NCBI RefSeq assembly: GCF_947494055.1
Contig: NZ_CANLTR010000013.1
Location: 1-64,000, forward strand
Source: an uncultured Jannaschia sp.
GTDB lineage: Bacteria > Pseudomonadota > Alphaproteobacteria > Rhodobacterales > Rhodobacteraceae
DNA: 64,000 nucleotides
Reading direction: 5' to 3'
Shown here: piece after piece, positions 53,329 through 62,624 of the stretch
Position numbering within the stretch: position 1 is the first letter of the stretch
Layout of the letters: each line of letters opens with the position of its first letter
Program-made: the position numbers and the translations under genes
Notes under the pieces: model-generated
The model's input: the letters and a program-made list of their open reading frames with translations, nothing else
Databases searched by the model: none
Told to the model about the DNA's origin: nothing

Positions 53329-54234
53329 TCACCAGAGGCCCGGCCCCTTGTCGCGGAAGCTCTCCACTAGGAAGTCGATGAAGGCGCGCACCTTGGGCTG
53401 CGTGTAACGACCTGGCGGGTAGACCGCGTAAATGCCCAGGCTCTCGGGCGCCATGTTCTCGATGGCCGGGACCAGTCGGCCCTCCCGCATCGCGTCGGCA
53501 TAGAGGAAGTCCGGCAGGAACGCGATACCCAGCCCGCCCAACGCGGCGTTCAGGAGCGACTGGCCGTCGTTCACCGTCAGCCAGCCGGCCGAGCGGATAT
53601 GCCGCTTCTCGCCCGACGGCGCGGTGAGCTTCCAGACCGAGCCGTTGGCCTGGTTCGAGTAATGCAGCAGCTTGTGCTCGTTCAGGTCGTCGATCCGGGT
53701 CGGCCGGCCGTATTTCTCGAGATAGGCCGGCGAGACGATCATCTGCTTTTCCGTCTCGGCCAGCTTGCGGGCGCGCAGCGTCGAATCCTCGAGCTCGCCG
53801 ATCCGTACGGCGAGGTCGAAGCCTTCGGAGATCAGCTCGACATGCCGGTTGTTGAGCACCATGTTGACGGTGATATCGGGGTATTCGTGCAGGAACGTGC
53901 CAAGGATCGGCGAGATGTGGTTGACACCGAAATCGGTCGCGATCGAGACGCGAAGCGTGCCCGAAGGGGCGGATTGCATCGAGGTCACCAGGGCATCCGC
54001 CTCCCCCGCATCGTTGAGAACGCGCCGGGCGCGGTCGTAATAGGCCAGCCCGATCTCCGTGGGCGAGACCCGGCGCGTGGTGCGGTTGAGAAGGCGCGCG
54101 CCGAGACGTGTCTCGAGCGAGGAGACGTGCTTGGAGACCGCGGATTTGGAGATGCCGAGCTTCCTCGCGGCATCCGTGAAGCCGCCTTGGTCGACGACCA
54201 TGGCGAAGGCTTCCATTTCCGACAGACGATCCAT
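53329..54234 (-). CDS. LysR-family transcriptional regulator
   Basis: A 301-residue regulator. The winged helix-turn-helix is at 1-60 (MEAFAMVVDQGGFTDAARKLGISKSAVSKHVSSLETRLG) and the effector-binding domain follows from about 90 (GTLRVSIATDFGVNHISPILGTFL). It is of the CrgA/DsdC-like branch. Target unknown; the convergent OmpA gene and the upstream ilvD operon are neighbours, not proven targets. Confidence 0.85.
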   Translation of the reverse strand: MDRLSEMEAFAMVVDQGGFTDAARKLGISKSAVSKHVSSLETRLGARLLNRTTRRVSPTEIGLAYYDRARRVLNDAGEADALVTSMQSAPSGTLRVSIATDFGVNHISPILGTFLHEYPDITVNMVLNNRHVELISEGFDLAVRIGELEDSTLRARKLAETEKQMIVSPAYLEKYGRPTRIDDLNEHKLLHYSNQANGSVWKLTAPSGEKRHIRSAGWLTVNDGQSLLNAALGGLGIAFLPDFLYADAMREGRLVPAIENMAPESLGIYAVYPPGRYTQPKVRAFIDFLVESFRDKGPGLW

Positions 54235-54353
54235 GACGCGACCCTTCGATCCGTTCCGATTGGCCGGCAAGATGTCGCCGAAATGCGGCGCAACCGTGCC
54301 CCGCACCGGTCAATCCCGGGATCGTTTCGGGATCAAAGCGGGGCAAGAAACAG

Positions 54354-54392
54354 TAGATTGTCTACGTTAACTCATTGATAATATAAGGGGCG
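54354..54392 (-). promoter_or_regulatory. AT-rich promoter region of the LysR gene
   Basis: A stretch of low GC, unlike its surroundings, reads on the minus strand CCTTATATTATCAATGAG then TTAACGTAGACAATCTA. It lies 120-160 bases upstream of the LysR start in the 206-base gap. The second piece fits the loose T-N11-A pattern of LysR-type boxes, so autoregulation is possible. Start point not determinable by eye. Confidence 0.35.
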
Positions 54393-54440
54393 GGATTGCG
54401 GCAGACAAGCTTCCGGCCCGACCCTGCCCCATTCGCCGAA

Positions 54441-54797
54441 TCAACCACCCCGTGTCACGTGCCGTCGGAAGGCCGCCTTCAGCACCGCCAGCTCCGCACG
54501 CAGGGCGCCCAGTTCTGCGCGCAGATCCTCGGGAGCCTCCAACCCGGTGACGATTGTGACGCGATCGAGGATCTCGCCCCCTGCAACGCGAACCACCACC
54601 GTATGCGTGCCGATCGTCAACGGCGCCGTTCCGAGCGCGCCGGTCACCTGCCATCCCGTGTCGGTTGGTGCGATCGTGACCGGTCCGAGGACGCGGTCCC
54701 CCATCGCCAGTTCCAGCGGGGGCGGCGTGCCGGCGCCGGTCAGCAATCCGAGATAGCTGCCCTCGGTGATCGAGAGACGATGCAGAACCCAGCCCAT
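54441..54797 (-). CDS. Small protein of unknown function behind ilvD
   Basis: A 118-residue soluble protein. The N-terminal two thirds alternate as beta-strands (LGPVTIAPTDTGWQVTGALG, GTHTVVVRVAGGEILDRVTIVTG), and the last 40 residues form a helix rich in Ala, Leu, Glu and Arg that could be a short coiled coil. The ATG lies four bases after the DUF6478 stop, so it is coupled to that gene. I do not recognise a family. Confidence 0.6.
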   Translation of the reverse strand: MGWVLHRLSITEGSYLGLLTGAGTPPPLELAMGDRVLGPVTIAPTDTGWQVTGALGTAPLTIGTHTVVVRVAGGEILDRVTIVTGLEAPEDLRAELGALRAELAVLKAAFRRHVTRGG

Positions 54798-54801
54798 CCG
54801 G

Positions 54802-55578
54802 TCAGAGATCCGCGCGTGGCCGGCGCGAAAGCACCAGATCGTCGACCCGCACCGCGTTCATGCCGGGATCGTCGAAGATCAGGTCGATCCAGGCCGCTTC
54901 CATCCTGGCTGGATTGATGTCCTGCAGGCCGAGGTCGAACGCACCGCCGACCTCGCCCGCCGGGCGGTCGCCGGGTGACAGGGCGCTGACGAGCTGCTCG
55001 ACATTCGGGCCGTGGCGCAGGTTCAGGCGGGCATAGACCGTCATCGCACGCTCGCTCGCGAGCCGCGCCGACACGTCGATGAGGTGGGTCGCGCGCAAGG
55101 CCCGCGCCGCCGCGTCCGGCAGGTCCATGGCAAGCGACAGGAACGTCCCCTCGAAGCCCAGCACGTCGAGCGACAATGCGTAGGGCGCGGAGGACCGGGC
55201 CTCGACGCTGCGCCCCTGTCGCAACGTGATCTCCGCGAGCGGACAATCGTGGAACAGCGTGACGCCCGGAGCCAGCGACGTCCCGTCCCCTGCGCCGGCG
55301 ATCGCATGCGGAGCCATCCGAGCGGACCAGGGCGCGGGACGCCAGCCCCACTCGGAGGGGGCCACGGCACCCTCGCATGCGGCTGCGTGATCGTGGAGCC
55401 GCGCCTCGGCCGTCGCGACGAGCTCCTGCGCGGCCGCCGACATCTCCCGCGCGGCGGGCAGGACGCGCGCAAGCGTCGCGGCATCCATCGTCCCGGCCTC
55501 GTCGGCCGCCCGCCGCCATCGCCTCCGGGCACGGCGCGACAGCAGCGTGTCGCGCAGGCCGGGGAGGCGAAGCACCAT
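54802..55578 (-). CDS. DUF6478 family protein
   Basis: A 258-residue soluble protein. It has the Arg-rich N-terminus (TLLSRRARRRWRRAADEAG), the EWGWRPAPWSA tryptophan block, GVTLFHDCPLAEITLRQ and NLRHGPNVEQLVSAL, and ends LSRRPRADL, as in the DUF6478 family of Rhodobacterales. Function unknown; the all-beta middle resembles a carbohydrate-binding-type sandwich. It starts 11 bases after ilvD, so it is in one operon with it. Confidence 0.72.
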   Translation of the reverse strand: MVLRLPGLRDTLLSRRARRRWRRAADEAGTMDAATLARVLPAAREMSAAAQELVATAEARLHDHAAACEGAVAPSEWGWRPAPWSARMAPHAIAGAGDGTSLAPGVTLFHDCPLAEITLRQGRSVEARSSAPYALSLDVLGFEGTFLSLAMDLPDAAARALRATHLIDVSARLASERAMTVYARLNLRHGPNVEQLVSALSPGDRPAGEVGGAFDLGLQDINPARMEAAWIDLIFDDPGMNAVRVDDLVLSRRPRADL

Positions 55579-55588
55579 CCCCGCCGCC

Positions 55589-57352
55589 TCAGAGATCCAT
55601 GTAGACGTGGGATTCCGCCGCGGCCCCCGGATGGGTGCAGGCGCCGAGCCGGGCGGCGCCGACGAGCTGGGCGTATTTCCACAGCGCGCCGGAGGCGTAG
55701 ATCGTCGCGCGCGGGCCGCTCCAGGCCTGCCGGCGCCGGTCCATCTCCGTCTCGTCGACATCGACCGAGATCGTTCCCTCGAGTGCGTTCAGCGTGATCA
55801 CGTCGCCATTCTGCACCAGCGCGATCGGCCCGCCCTGCGCGGCCTCGGGGCCGACATGGCCGACGCAGAAGCCGCGCGTCGCGCCCGAGAAACGCCCGTC
55901 GGTGATGAGCGCGACCTTCTTGCCCATGCCCTGCCCCGACAGCGCCGCCGTCGTCGCCAGCATCTCCCGCATGCCCGGGCCGCCCGCCGGCCCCTCGTTG
56001 CGGATGACGATGACCTCGCCCTCCTCGTATTCGCGCGCCTTCACGGCGGCGAAGGCATCCTCCTCGCATTCGAAGACGCGCGCCGGGCCGGAGAAGACCT
56101 GCTCCTCGGCCTTCATGCCCGCGACCTTCACGATGGCCCCGTCGGGAGCGAGATTGCCCTTCAGCCCGACCACGCCGCCGGTCTTCGAGATCGGCGCGTC
56201 GACCGGGTAGATCACCTTGCGGTCCGGCCCGCCTTCGGTGCGCTCGAGCTCCTCGCCGATGCTGCGGCCCGAGGCCGTCATGCAATCCTCGTGGATCAGG
56301 CCCGCGCGGCGCAGTTCCTTCATCACGACCGGCACGCCGCCGGACTCGTAGAGATCCTTGGCCACATATTGCCCGCCCGGCTTCAGATCGACGAAATAGG
56401 GCGTGTCGCGGAAGATCTCGCAGACGTCGCCCAGGTCGAAATCGATCCCCGCCTCGTGCGCGATCGCCGGCAGGTGCAGGCCGGCATTTGTCGAACCGCC
56501 GGTGCAGGCGACGACCCGCGCCGCGTTCTCGAGCGATTGGCGGGTCACCACGTCGCGCGCGCGGATGTTCTTCTCGAGCAGGTTCATCACCGCCCGACCC
56601 GACGCCTCTCCGTATTGCGTCCGGCTCTCGTAGGGGGCCGGCATGCCCGATGAGTTGAACAGCGCGAGCCCGATCGCCTCGGAAACGCAGGCCATCGTGT
56701 TCGCGGTGAACTGACCGCCGCAGGCCCCGGCCGAGGGGCAGGCCACCCGCTCGAGCACGGCGAGCTGCGCATCCGACACGTCCCCCGCCTGGTAGCGGCC
56801 CACGGCCTCGAACATATCCTGCACAGTAAGGTCGCGGGACGCGAAGTCCGCGGGCACGTCGGCGCCCTCGGGCACCTTGCCGGGCAGGATCGAGCCGCCA
56901 TACATGAAGACCGACGGCGTGTTGAGCCGCACCATCGCCATCATCATCCCCGGCAGGGACTTGTCGCAGCCGGCCAACCCCACGATCGCGTCGTAGCAAT
57001 GCCCGCGCATCGTCAGCTCCACCGTATCGGCGATGGCCTCGCGGGAGGCGAGCGAGGAACGCATTCCCTCGTGGCCCATCGCGATGCCGTCGGTGACGGT
57101 GATCGTGGTGAACTCCCGCGGCGTGCCGCTGGCGGCCTTCACGCCGGTCTTCACCGACTGCGCCTGCCAGTTCAGCGCGATGTTGCAGGGCGCGGCCTCG
57201 TTCCAGCAGGTCGCGACGCCGACGAAGGGCTGCGCGATCTCCTCCTCGGTCAGGTTCATCGCGTAGTAGTAGCTGCGATGCGGCGCGCGGGCCGGCCCTT
57301 CGGTCACGTGGCGGCTGGGCAGGCGGCTCTTGTCCGGGCGGTTCGTCGGCAT
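55589..57352 (-). CDS. ilvD: Dihydroxy-acid dehydratase
   Basis: A 587-residue enzyme of isoleucine-valine (and pantothenate) synthesis. The iron-sulfur cysteines are in [20 protein letters not shown] and [14 protein letters not shown], and the magnesium/carboxylate loop [22 protein letters not shown] is intact. It dehydrates dihydroxy-acids to the 2-oxo-acids of valine and isoleucine. First gene of the leftward ilvD-DUF6478-small protein operon, start at 57352. Confidence 0.92.
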   Translation of the reverse strand: MPTNRPDKSRLPSRHVTEGPARAPHRSYYYAMNLTEEEIAQPFVGVATCWNEAAPCNIALNWQAQSVKTGVKAASGTPREFTTITVTDGIAMGHEGMRSSLASREAIADTVELTMRGHCYDAIVGLAGCDKSLPGMMMAMVRLNTPSVFMYGGSILPGKVPEGADVPADFASRDLTVQDMFEAVGRYQAGDVSDAQLAVLERVACPSAGACGGQFTANTMACVSEAIGLALFNSSGMPAPYESRTQYGEASGRAVMNLLEKNIRARDVVTRQSLENAARVVACTGGSTNAGLHLPAIAHEAGIDFDLGDVCEIFRDTPYFVDLKPGGQYVAKDLYESGGVPVVMKELRRAGLIHEDCMTASGRSIGEELERTEGGPDRKVIYPVDAPISKTGGVVGLKGNLAPDGAIVKVAGMKAEEQVFSGPARVFECEEDAFAAVKAREYEEGEVIVIRNEGPAGGPGMREMLATTAALSGQGMGKKVALITDGRFSGATRGFCVGHVGPEAAQGGPIALVQNGDVITLNALEGTISVDVDETEMDRRRQAWSGPRATIYASGALWKYAQLVGAARLGACTHPGAAAESHVYMDL

Positions 57353-57485
57353 GGTCTCGTCCCCGATATCGTTTGCCGGACGGGATAGACGCCGGGAGGG
57401 CACGGGACAAGCGGCGTCGCGCCTTGCATTGCCGCGCCCTACCCCCGCGCGTATGGATCGGGCCGGACCGGGGAGGACGCTGCCG

Positions 57486-58376
57486 ATGTGGACCGAGAGC
57501 TTCGCGCGCTTCGTCTTGCCCGCGCGCCGGTATCCGAGCGTCTGGCGGCTGGTGGGGGGATCGGTCGTCATCCTCGTCGTCTACACGGCGACGATCGCGG
57601 CGATGATGGTCGGGATCACGGCGATCCTCGGCCCCGAGCGGGGTGCGGCCTGGCTGGGCGCCCTCGTCTCGGGGACGACGCCCTACGCCGTGCTCGTCCT
57701 GCTGGCGACCTTCGCGGGCATGTTCGCCGGCCCGCTCATCGCCGTCCGCTGGCTGCACCATGCCAGTCCCGCAACGCTGTTCGGAGCCCGGCCCGTCGCC
57801 ACCTTCGCGGCCGCTGCCACGATCACGGCGCTCGTCTTCCTCGCCACGATCCTTCTCCCCGCCCCGTTCGATGCGGTGCGACAGACGCCGACCGGGACGT
57901 TCCTCCTGTACCTGGTCCCGGCGCTCGCCGGCATCCTGCTGCAGACCGGCGCGGAGGAACTGGTGTTCCGCGGCTATCTCCAGTCCCAGCTCGCCGCCCG
58001 CTTCGACAGCCCTCTGGTCTGGATGGTCGCGCCGGCCCTGGTCTTCGGTCTCCTGCACTACGATCCCGCCTCGACCGGCGACAATGCGCTCTGGATCGTC
58101 GGAGCCGCGGTGCTGTTCGGCCTCGTCGCCGCCGACCTGACCCGCGTGACCGGCGGGATCGGGGCGGCATGGGGCGTGCATTTCGTCAACAACGCCTCGG
58201 CCATCCTGATCCTCGCGCTCGACGGGTCGCTCTCGGGCCTCGCGCTCTGGCGGACACCGTTCGGGGCCGACGACGTGGCGACGCTGCCGCCGATGCTTCT
58301 CCACGACATGCTGGTCACGGTGATCGTCTGGGCCTGCATCCGCCTGTGGCTCGCCCGGGGCGACCGGACCGGGTGA
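57486..58376 (+). CDS. CPBP-family intramembrane metalloprotease
   Basis: A 296-residue membrane protein with about eight helices. The Abi/CPBP motifs are visible: [13 protein letters not shown] (Glu-Glu-x3-Arg), FGLLHYDP (His) and [10 protein letters not shown] (His-x3-Asn). Family members cleave prenylated or other membrane peptides or act in bacteriocin self-immunity. ATG 57486 is set by GGGGAGGA eight bases before; an ATG at 57453 is less likely. Divergent from ilvD. Confidence 0.83.
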   Translation: MWTESFARFVLPARRYPSVWRLVGGSVVILVVYTATIAAMMVGITAILGPERGAAWLGALVSGTTPYAVLVLLATFAGMFAGPLIAVRWLHHASPATLFGARPVATFAAAATITALVFLATILLPAPFDAVRQTPTGTFLLYLVPALAGILLQTGAEELVFRGYLQSQLAARFDSPLVWMVAPALVFGLLHYDPASTGDNALWIVGAAVLFGLVAADLTRVTGGIGAAWGVHFVNNASAILILALDGSLSGLALWRTPFGADDVATLPPMLLHDMLVTVIVWACIRLWLARGDRTG

Positions 58377-58442
58377 GCGGCGGGGCGAATTGCATTCGCC
58401 GGCCCCGGTGTCTATCTCGGGGCCGACCATGCGGAGCCTCCG

Positions 58443-59378
58443 ATGAACTGGATCTCGAACTACGTCCGCCCGAAGATCAACTCGCTCTTCTCCCGTCGCG
58501 AGGTGCCGGAGAATCTGTGGACGAAGTGCGACGAATGCGGGACGATGCTGTTTCACCGCGAGCTCAAGGACAATCTGAACGTCTGCACGAATTGCGGCCA
58601 CCACATGCACATCGCCCCGCGGGATCGGTTCGCCGCCTTGTTCGACGGTGGCGTCTTCAACGAGGTGAAAGTGCCCGCCCCCGTGGAGGACCCGCTCAAG
58701 TTCCGCGACCAGAAGCGTTATCCCGAACGCCTCCGCGCCGCGCAGAAGCAGGGCGGTGAGCACGAGGCCATGCTGGTGGCCGAAGGCGAGATCCATCGCA
58801 CCCCGGTCGTCGTGGCCGCGCAGGATTTCGGTTTCATGGCCGGGTCGATGGGCATGTATGTCGGCAACGCCATCATCGCCGCGGCCGAGCGTGCGGTGCA
58901 GGCGAAGCGCCCGCTCATCCTGTTCTCCGCCGCCGGCGGCGCGCGGATGCAGGAGGGAATCCTCAGCCTCATGCAGATGCCCCGCGCCACCATCGCGGTG
59001 GAGATGCTGCGCGAGGCGGGGCTGCCCTACATCGTGGTCCTGACGCATCCGACGACGGGGGGCGTGACCGCCTCCTACGCGATGCTGGGCGATATCCAGA
59101 TCGCGGAGCCGGGCGCGCTCATCTGCTTCGCCGGCCCCCGCGTGATCGAACAGACCATCCGCGAGACGCTGCCCGAGGGGTTCCAGCGCGCCGAATACCT
59201 GCTCGACCACGGCATGCTGGACCGGGTGACGGCACGGGGCCGGCACCGCGACGAACTCGCGACCATCGTGCGGATGCTGACGGGCCAGACGCCGATCGTC
59301 CGGGGCGACCTGCCCGCGCCCGAACCGGTCGAGCCGATCCTGCCCAAGCCGGAGCCGCAGACGGAACCTGCCAGGTGA
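58443..59378 (+). CDS. accD: Acetyl-CoA carboxylase carboxyltransferase, beta subunit
   Basis: A 311-residue protein. The N-terminal zinc ribbon is CDECGTMLF then CTNCGHHMH, followed by the crotonase-like core AGSMGMYVGNAIIAAAERAVQAKRPLILFSAAGGARMQEG. It transfers carboxyl groups from biotin to acetyl-CoA for fatty acid synthesis. The C-terminal tail is Pro-rich. It overlaps folC by four bases (GTGA). Confidence 0.93.
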   Translation: MNWISNYVRPKINSLFSRREVPENLWTKCDECGTMLFHRELKDNLNVCTNCGHHMHIAPRDRFAALFDGGVFNEVKVPAPVEDPLKFRDQKRYPERLRAAQKQGGEHEAMLVAEGEIHRTPVVVAAQDFGFMAGSMGMYVGNAIIAAAERAVQAKRPLILFSAAGGARMQEGILSLMQMPRATIAVEMLREAGLPYIVVLTHPTTGGVTASYAMLGDIQIAEPGALICFAGPRVIEQTIRETLPEGFQRAEYLLDHGMLDRVTARGRHRDELATIVRMLTGQTPIVRGDLPAPEPVEPILPKPEPQTEPAR

Positions 59379-60637
59379 CCACCGGTTCGGATGTCGTCCT
59401 GACCCGGCTGATGTCGCTGCACCCGAAGGTCATCGACCTCGTCCTCGACCGCGTCCACCGGCTCCTCGCCGTACTCGACCATCCCGAGACGCGCCTGCCG
59501 CCGGTGATCCACATCGCCGGAACGAACGGCAAGGGCTCCACCCTCGCGATGATCCGCGCCGGGCTCGAGGGCGCGGGCGAGACCTGCCATGCCTACACCT
59601 CCCCGCATCTGGCCCGCTTCCACGAGCGCATCCGCGTCGCGGGCGAGCTGATCGGCGAAGGGGAGCTGATCCGCCTGCTCGAGGAATGCGAGGTCGCGAA
59701 CGGCACCGATCCGATCACCTATTTCGAGATCACGACCTGCGCCGCGCTCCTGGCCTTCGCGCGCACGCCCGCCGACTGGACGCTTCTCGAGGTCGGCCTC
59801 GGCGGACGCCTCGACGCGACCAACGTGGTCAATCCACGGCTCACAGTGATCGCGCCGGTCTCGATGGACCACGAGGCGTTCCTGGGCGACACGCTTCCGA
59901 AGATCGCCGCCGAGAAGGCCGGCGTCCTCAAACCCGGCGTGCCCTGCATCGTCGGTCCGCAGGAGGAGGCCGCGCTCGAGGTCATCGAGTACCGTGCCGC
60001 CCGCCTGAACGCGCCGCTCCTGATCCACGGCCAGCACTGGCACGTGACGGAGGAGGACGGGCGGCTCGTCTACCAGGACGAGACCGGGTTGATGGACCTG
60101 CCCCTGCCCCGCCTGATCGGCGCGCATCAGGTCGACAATGCCGGCATGGCCGTCGCGGCGCTGCGCGCGCTTGGTCGCGCCGAGGGGGCCGAGGCCGCGA
60201 TGACCCGCGCGGAATGGCCCGCACGGCTGCAACGGTTGAAGTCCGGCCCTCTCGTGCAGGCCGCCCCCGCCGACATCTGGCTCGACGGCGGCCACAACCC
60301 CGCCGCCGGCGCCGCTTTGGCCGAGGCGCTCGGGCGCCTGCCGCCGCGTCCGCTGAATCTCGTCTGCGGGATGCTCAACACCAAGGACGTGACCGGCTAC
60401 ATGCGCCCGCTCGCGCCGCTGGTCGACCATCTGCACGCCGTCTCCATACCCGGCGAGCCGAACACGCTCAGTGCGGCCGAGACCCTGTCCGCCGCGCGCG
60501 CCGCCGGGATGCGGGCCTCCGAGGCCGCATCGCTCGACATCGCGGTGGAACGCATCGCCGCGACGGCCCCGGACGCGCGCATCCTGATCTGCGGCTCGCT
60601 CTATCTCGCCGGCCATGTCCTGCGCACGAACGGTTGA
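59375..60637 (+). CDS. folC: Folylpolyglutamate / dihydrofolate synthase
   Basis: A 420-residue ATP-dependent ligase. The P-loop is IAGTNGKGSTLAMI, the folate-binding loop HAYTSPHLARFHERIRVAGE, and the Mur-ligase-type C-terminal domain includes DIWLDGGHNPAAGAALAEAL. It adds glutamate to dihydropteroate and folates. GTG start at 59375 overlapping accD, a common gene order (accD-folC) in alphaproteobacteria. Confidence 0.92.
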   Translation: MTTGSDVVLTRLMSLHPKVIDLVLDRVHRLLAVLDHPETRLPPVIHIAGTNGKGSTLAMIRAGLEGAGETCHAYTSPHLARFHERIRVAGELIGEGELIRLLEECEVANGTDPITYFEITTCAALLAFARTPADWTLLEVGLGGRLDATNVVNPRLTVIAPVSMDHEAFLGDTLPKIAAEKAGVLKPGVPCIVGPQEEAALEVIEYRAARLNAPLLIHGQHWHVTEEDGRLVYQDETGLMDLPLPRLIGAHQVDNAGMAVAALRALGRAEGAEAAMTRAEWPARLQRLKSGPLVQAAPADIWLDGGHNPAAGAALAEALGRLPPRPLNLVCGMLNTKDVTGYMRPLAPLVDHLHAVSIPGEPNTLSAAETLSAARAAGMRASEAASLDIAVERIAATAPDARILICGSLYLAGHVLRTNG

Positions 60638-60686
60638 AACCGCGCGCCCGCATACAGCGTCGACGGCGAACCGAATGGAATTCGCG

Positions 60687-61241
60687 ATGACCACGACACG
60701 ACGTGATAATCTGCGGCACAGGGCGGCGCTCGCCCTCGGCATGGCGCTCGTCTGCGCCGGGCCGGCACAGGCCGTCACCTACGGCTTCTGCTGGCGGGGC
60801 GAGGCGGGCTACCGGATCGAGGGCGTGATTGCCTATCCCGACGGCCTGCGTGGTCTCGTCACCGAACGTGACGTGACCGAATTCACCATCACCGGCTGGC
60901 GCGACGATTCCTATCTCGGCCGCTGGTCGGCGGAGGAGGCCACGTCCGAGACTTCCTGGATGTTGCGCTTCGACGCCGACGCGCTCGCCTTCCGGATGGG
61001 CGGCTATCCGGAGGACGACAGCTACCAGCAATGGAACGCCGACGGCACCGCCACCGATTGCGGCACGCCCGGTTTCGGCTTCAACGGCGGCAACCGGGCA
61101 CAGGACGTCTGCGTCGACGGGGTGTTCATCGAGGAGAGCGGCGTGCCGCCCGAAACCCCGCTCGCGATTTCCGCCAGTGTCGAGGATCCGTGCGGCCCCA
61201 TCCCGATGTCCGCTCTGCCCCGCGCCAGCCGGACCGGATAG
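60687..61241 (+). CDS. Secreted protein of unknown function
   Basis: A 184-residue protein with a signal peptide (NLRHRAALALGMALVCAGPAQA). The mature chain starts VTYGFCWRGEAGYRIEGVIAYPDG and has further cysteines in TDCGTPGFGFNGG, DVCVDGVFI and DPCGPIP, enough for two disulfides. The sequence is rich in Gly, Trp and Tyr and looks all-beta. I recall no function for such proteins. ATG 60687 has GGAA six bases before; ATG 60675 is possible. Confidence 0.7.
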   Translation: MTTTRRDNLRHRAALALGMALVCAGPAQAVTYGFCWRGEAGYRIEGVIAYPDGLRGLVTERDVTEFTITGWRDDSYLGRWSAEEATSETSWMLRFDADALAFRMGGYPEDDSYQQWNADGTATDCGTPGFGFNGGNRAQDVCVDGVFIEESGVPPETPLAISASVEDPCGPIPMSALPRASRTG

Positions 61242-61452
61242 GACGCTCGCCGCGCCCGACTCGGCGCCGTGGCGGATACCCGTCGCGTCGGCCACGTCGC
61301 CAACCCTGGCAATGACCGCCATTTCGGGGGTACGTGCACGCAAAGACGATGAGGGTTCTGTCCACCGACAGGACAATACCGGCGGCGCACCGCGGGCGGC
61401 CCGAACTCCCTCGGGATCGAGACCGCCCGGTCTTTGCTTCGTAAATATCCCC

Positions 61453-61467
61453 GCCGGAGGCTCCGGC
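61453..61467 (-). terminator. Hairpin after zapE
   Basis: On the minus strand GCCGGAGCCTCCGGC folds with a short loop and is followed by GGGGATATTT. It lies about 30 bases beyond the zapE stop, in a 253-base gap between convergent genes. The run of T is short, so termination is likely weak. Confidence 0.35.
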
Positions 61468-61494
61468 CCTCGCGCCAAGCCCGAAGGTCCCGGC

Positions 61495-62541
61495 TCAATC
61501 GGTCCCGCCCCAGCCCTCCGCCTGCATCTCCCGCAAGCGGCTCGCGGTGCGCTCGAACTCGAACACGTCGCCCGGCGAGAGCGCTTCGGGTTCCGCCTCG
61601 GCCGAGATGATCAGCTTCACGCGGGCCTCGTAAAGAGTGTCGATCAGCGTCACGAAGCGGCGCGCCTCGTTGCCGTGCCGGCGGTCCAGCTTCGGCACGT
61701 CGGTCAGGATCAGCACACGCACGTTCCGTGCCAGCGCGAGGTAATCGGCCGCGCCCAGCGGCCGTCCGCAGAGATCGGCGAAGGAGGCCCGCGCCACGCC
61801 CGAGGCGAAATCGTCGAGGCGCAGGTCGCGTCCCTTCACCCGCAGCGTCAGCCCCTCGGACGCGCCGGAGGTCAGCGCCGCCCAGACCTCGTCCAGCGCG
61901 CCGCCGCCGACGAAGTAGGTCTGCTGCCCCGACAGGCGATCCTGGCGATAATCGCGCGCGGCGGCGAGTTCGTGCACGATCATGCGGTCCTTCACCATGT
62001 CGATGAAGGGCAGGAACAGAGCGCGGTTGAGCCCGTCCTTGTAGAGGTCGTCGGGCACCCGGTTCGAGGTCGTCACCACGTGAACGCCCCCCGCGAAGAG
62101 CTTCTCGAACAGGCGCCCGACCAGCATCGCGTCGGTGATGTCGGTGATCTGCATCTCGTCGAAGCAGAGCACGCGGACCTCGGCGATCACCGATTGCGCG
62201 AAGGGCGCAAGCGCATCGCGGGTGCCGGCGGCACGCGCCTCGTGCATCGCCTCGTGCGCCGCCTGCATGAAGGCATGGAAATGCACCCGCCGCGACGGCA
62301 CCGGCGCCGCCTCGTGGAACAGATCCATCAGCATCGACTTGCCGCGCCCGACCCCGCCCCAGAGATAGACGCCCGACGGCCCCTCGGGCGCCTTCGCCCC
62401 GAAGCCGAGGAAGCCGCGCCGCGCGGGCTTCGCAAGCTTCGCGCGGACGCGTTCGAGCGGGGCCAGCGCCGCCTCCTGCGCCGGATCGGGCGACAGCGTG
62501 CCATCGGCCACCCTTGCGGCGTAGAGCTCCTGCATCGTCAT
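61495..62541 (-). CDS. zapE: ZapE/AFG1-family ATPase
   Basis: A 348-residue P-loop ATPase. Walker A is LWGGVGRGKSMLM, Walker B RVLCFDEMQITDI, and the sensor segment VHVVTTSNRVPDDLY. It corresponds to cell-division protein ZapE (bacterial AFG1), which binds FtsZ in an ATP-dependent manner. The start at 62541 is after a long upstream frame. Divergent from the MFS gene. Confidence 0.88.
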   Translation of the reverse strand: MTMQELYAARVADGTLSPDPAQEAALAPLERVRAKLAKPARRGFLGFGAKAPEGPSGVYLWGGVGRGKSMLMDLFHEAAPVPSRRVHFHAFMQAAHEAMHEARAAGTRDALAPFAQSVIAEVRVLCFDEMQITDITDAMLVGRLFEKLFAGGVHVVTTSNRVPDDLYKDGLNRALFLPFIDMVKDRMIVHELAAARDYRQDRLSGQQTYFVGGGALDEVWAALTSGASEGLTLRVKGRDLRLDDFASGVARASFADLCGRPLGAADYLALARNVRVLILTDVPKLDRRHGNEARRFVTLIDTLYEARVKLIISAEAEPEALSPGDVFEFERTASRLREMQAEGWGGTD

Positions 62542-62624
62542 GGCGCCCTCATGCCGTCCGGGGCCGACCGCCACAAGCGCGGGAATGCCATTGACGCCGG
62601 CCGGGGTTCCGGAACACTGGGGAC

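Noticed and set aside
55041-59246. A 1401-codon open frame on the minus strand
   Set aside because: It crosses ilvD in another frame and is antisense to accD; Arg/Gly/Ala-rich with no domain.
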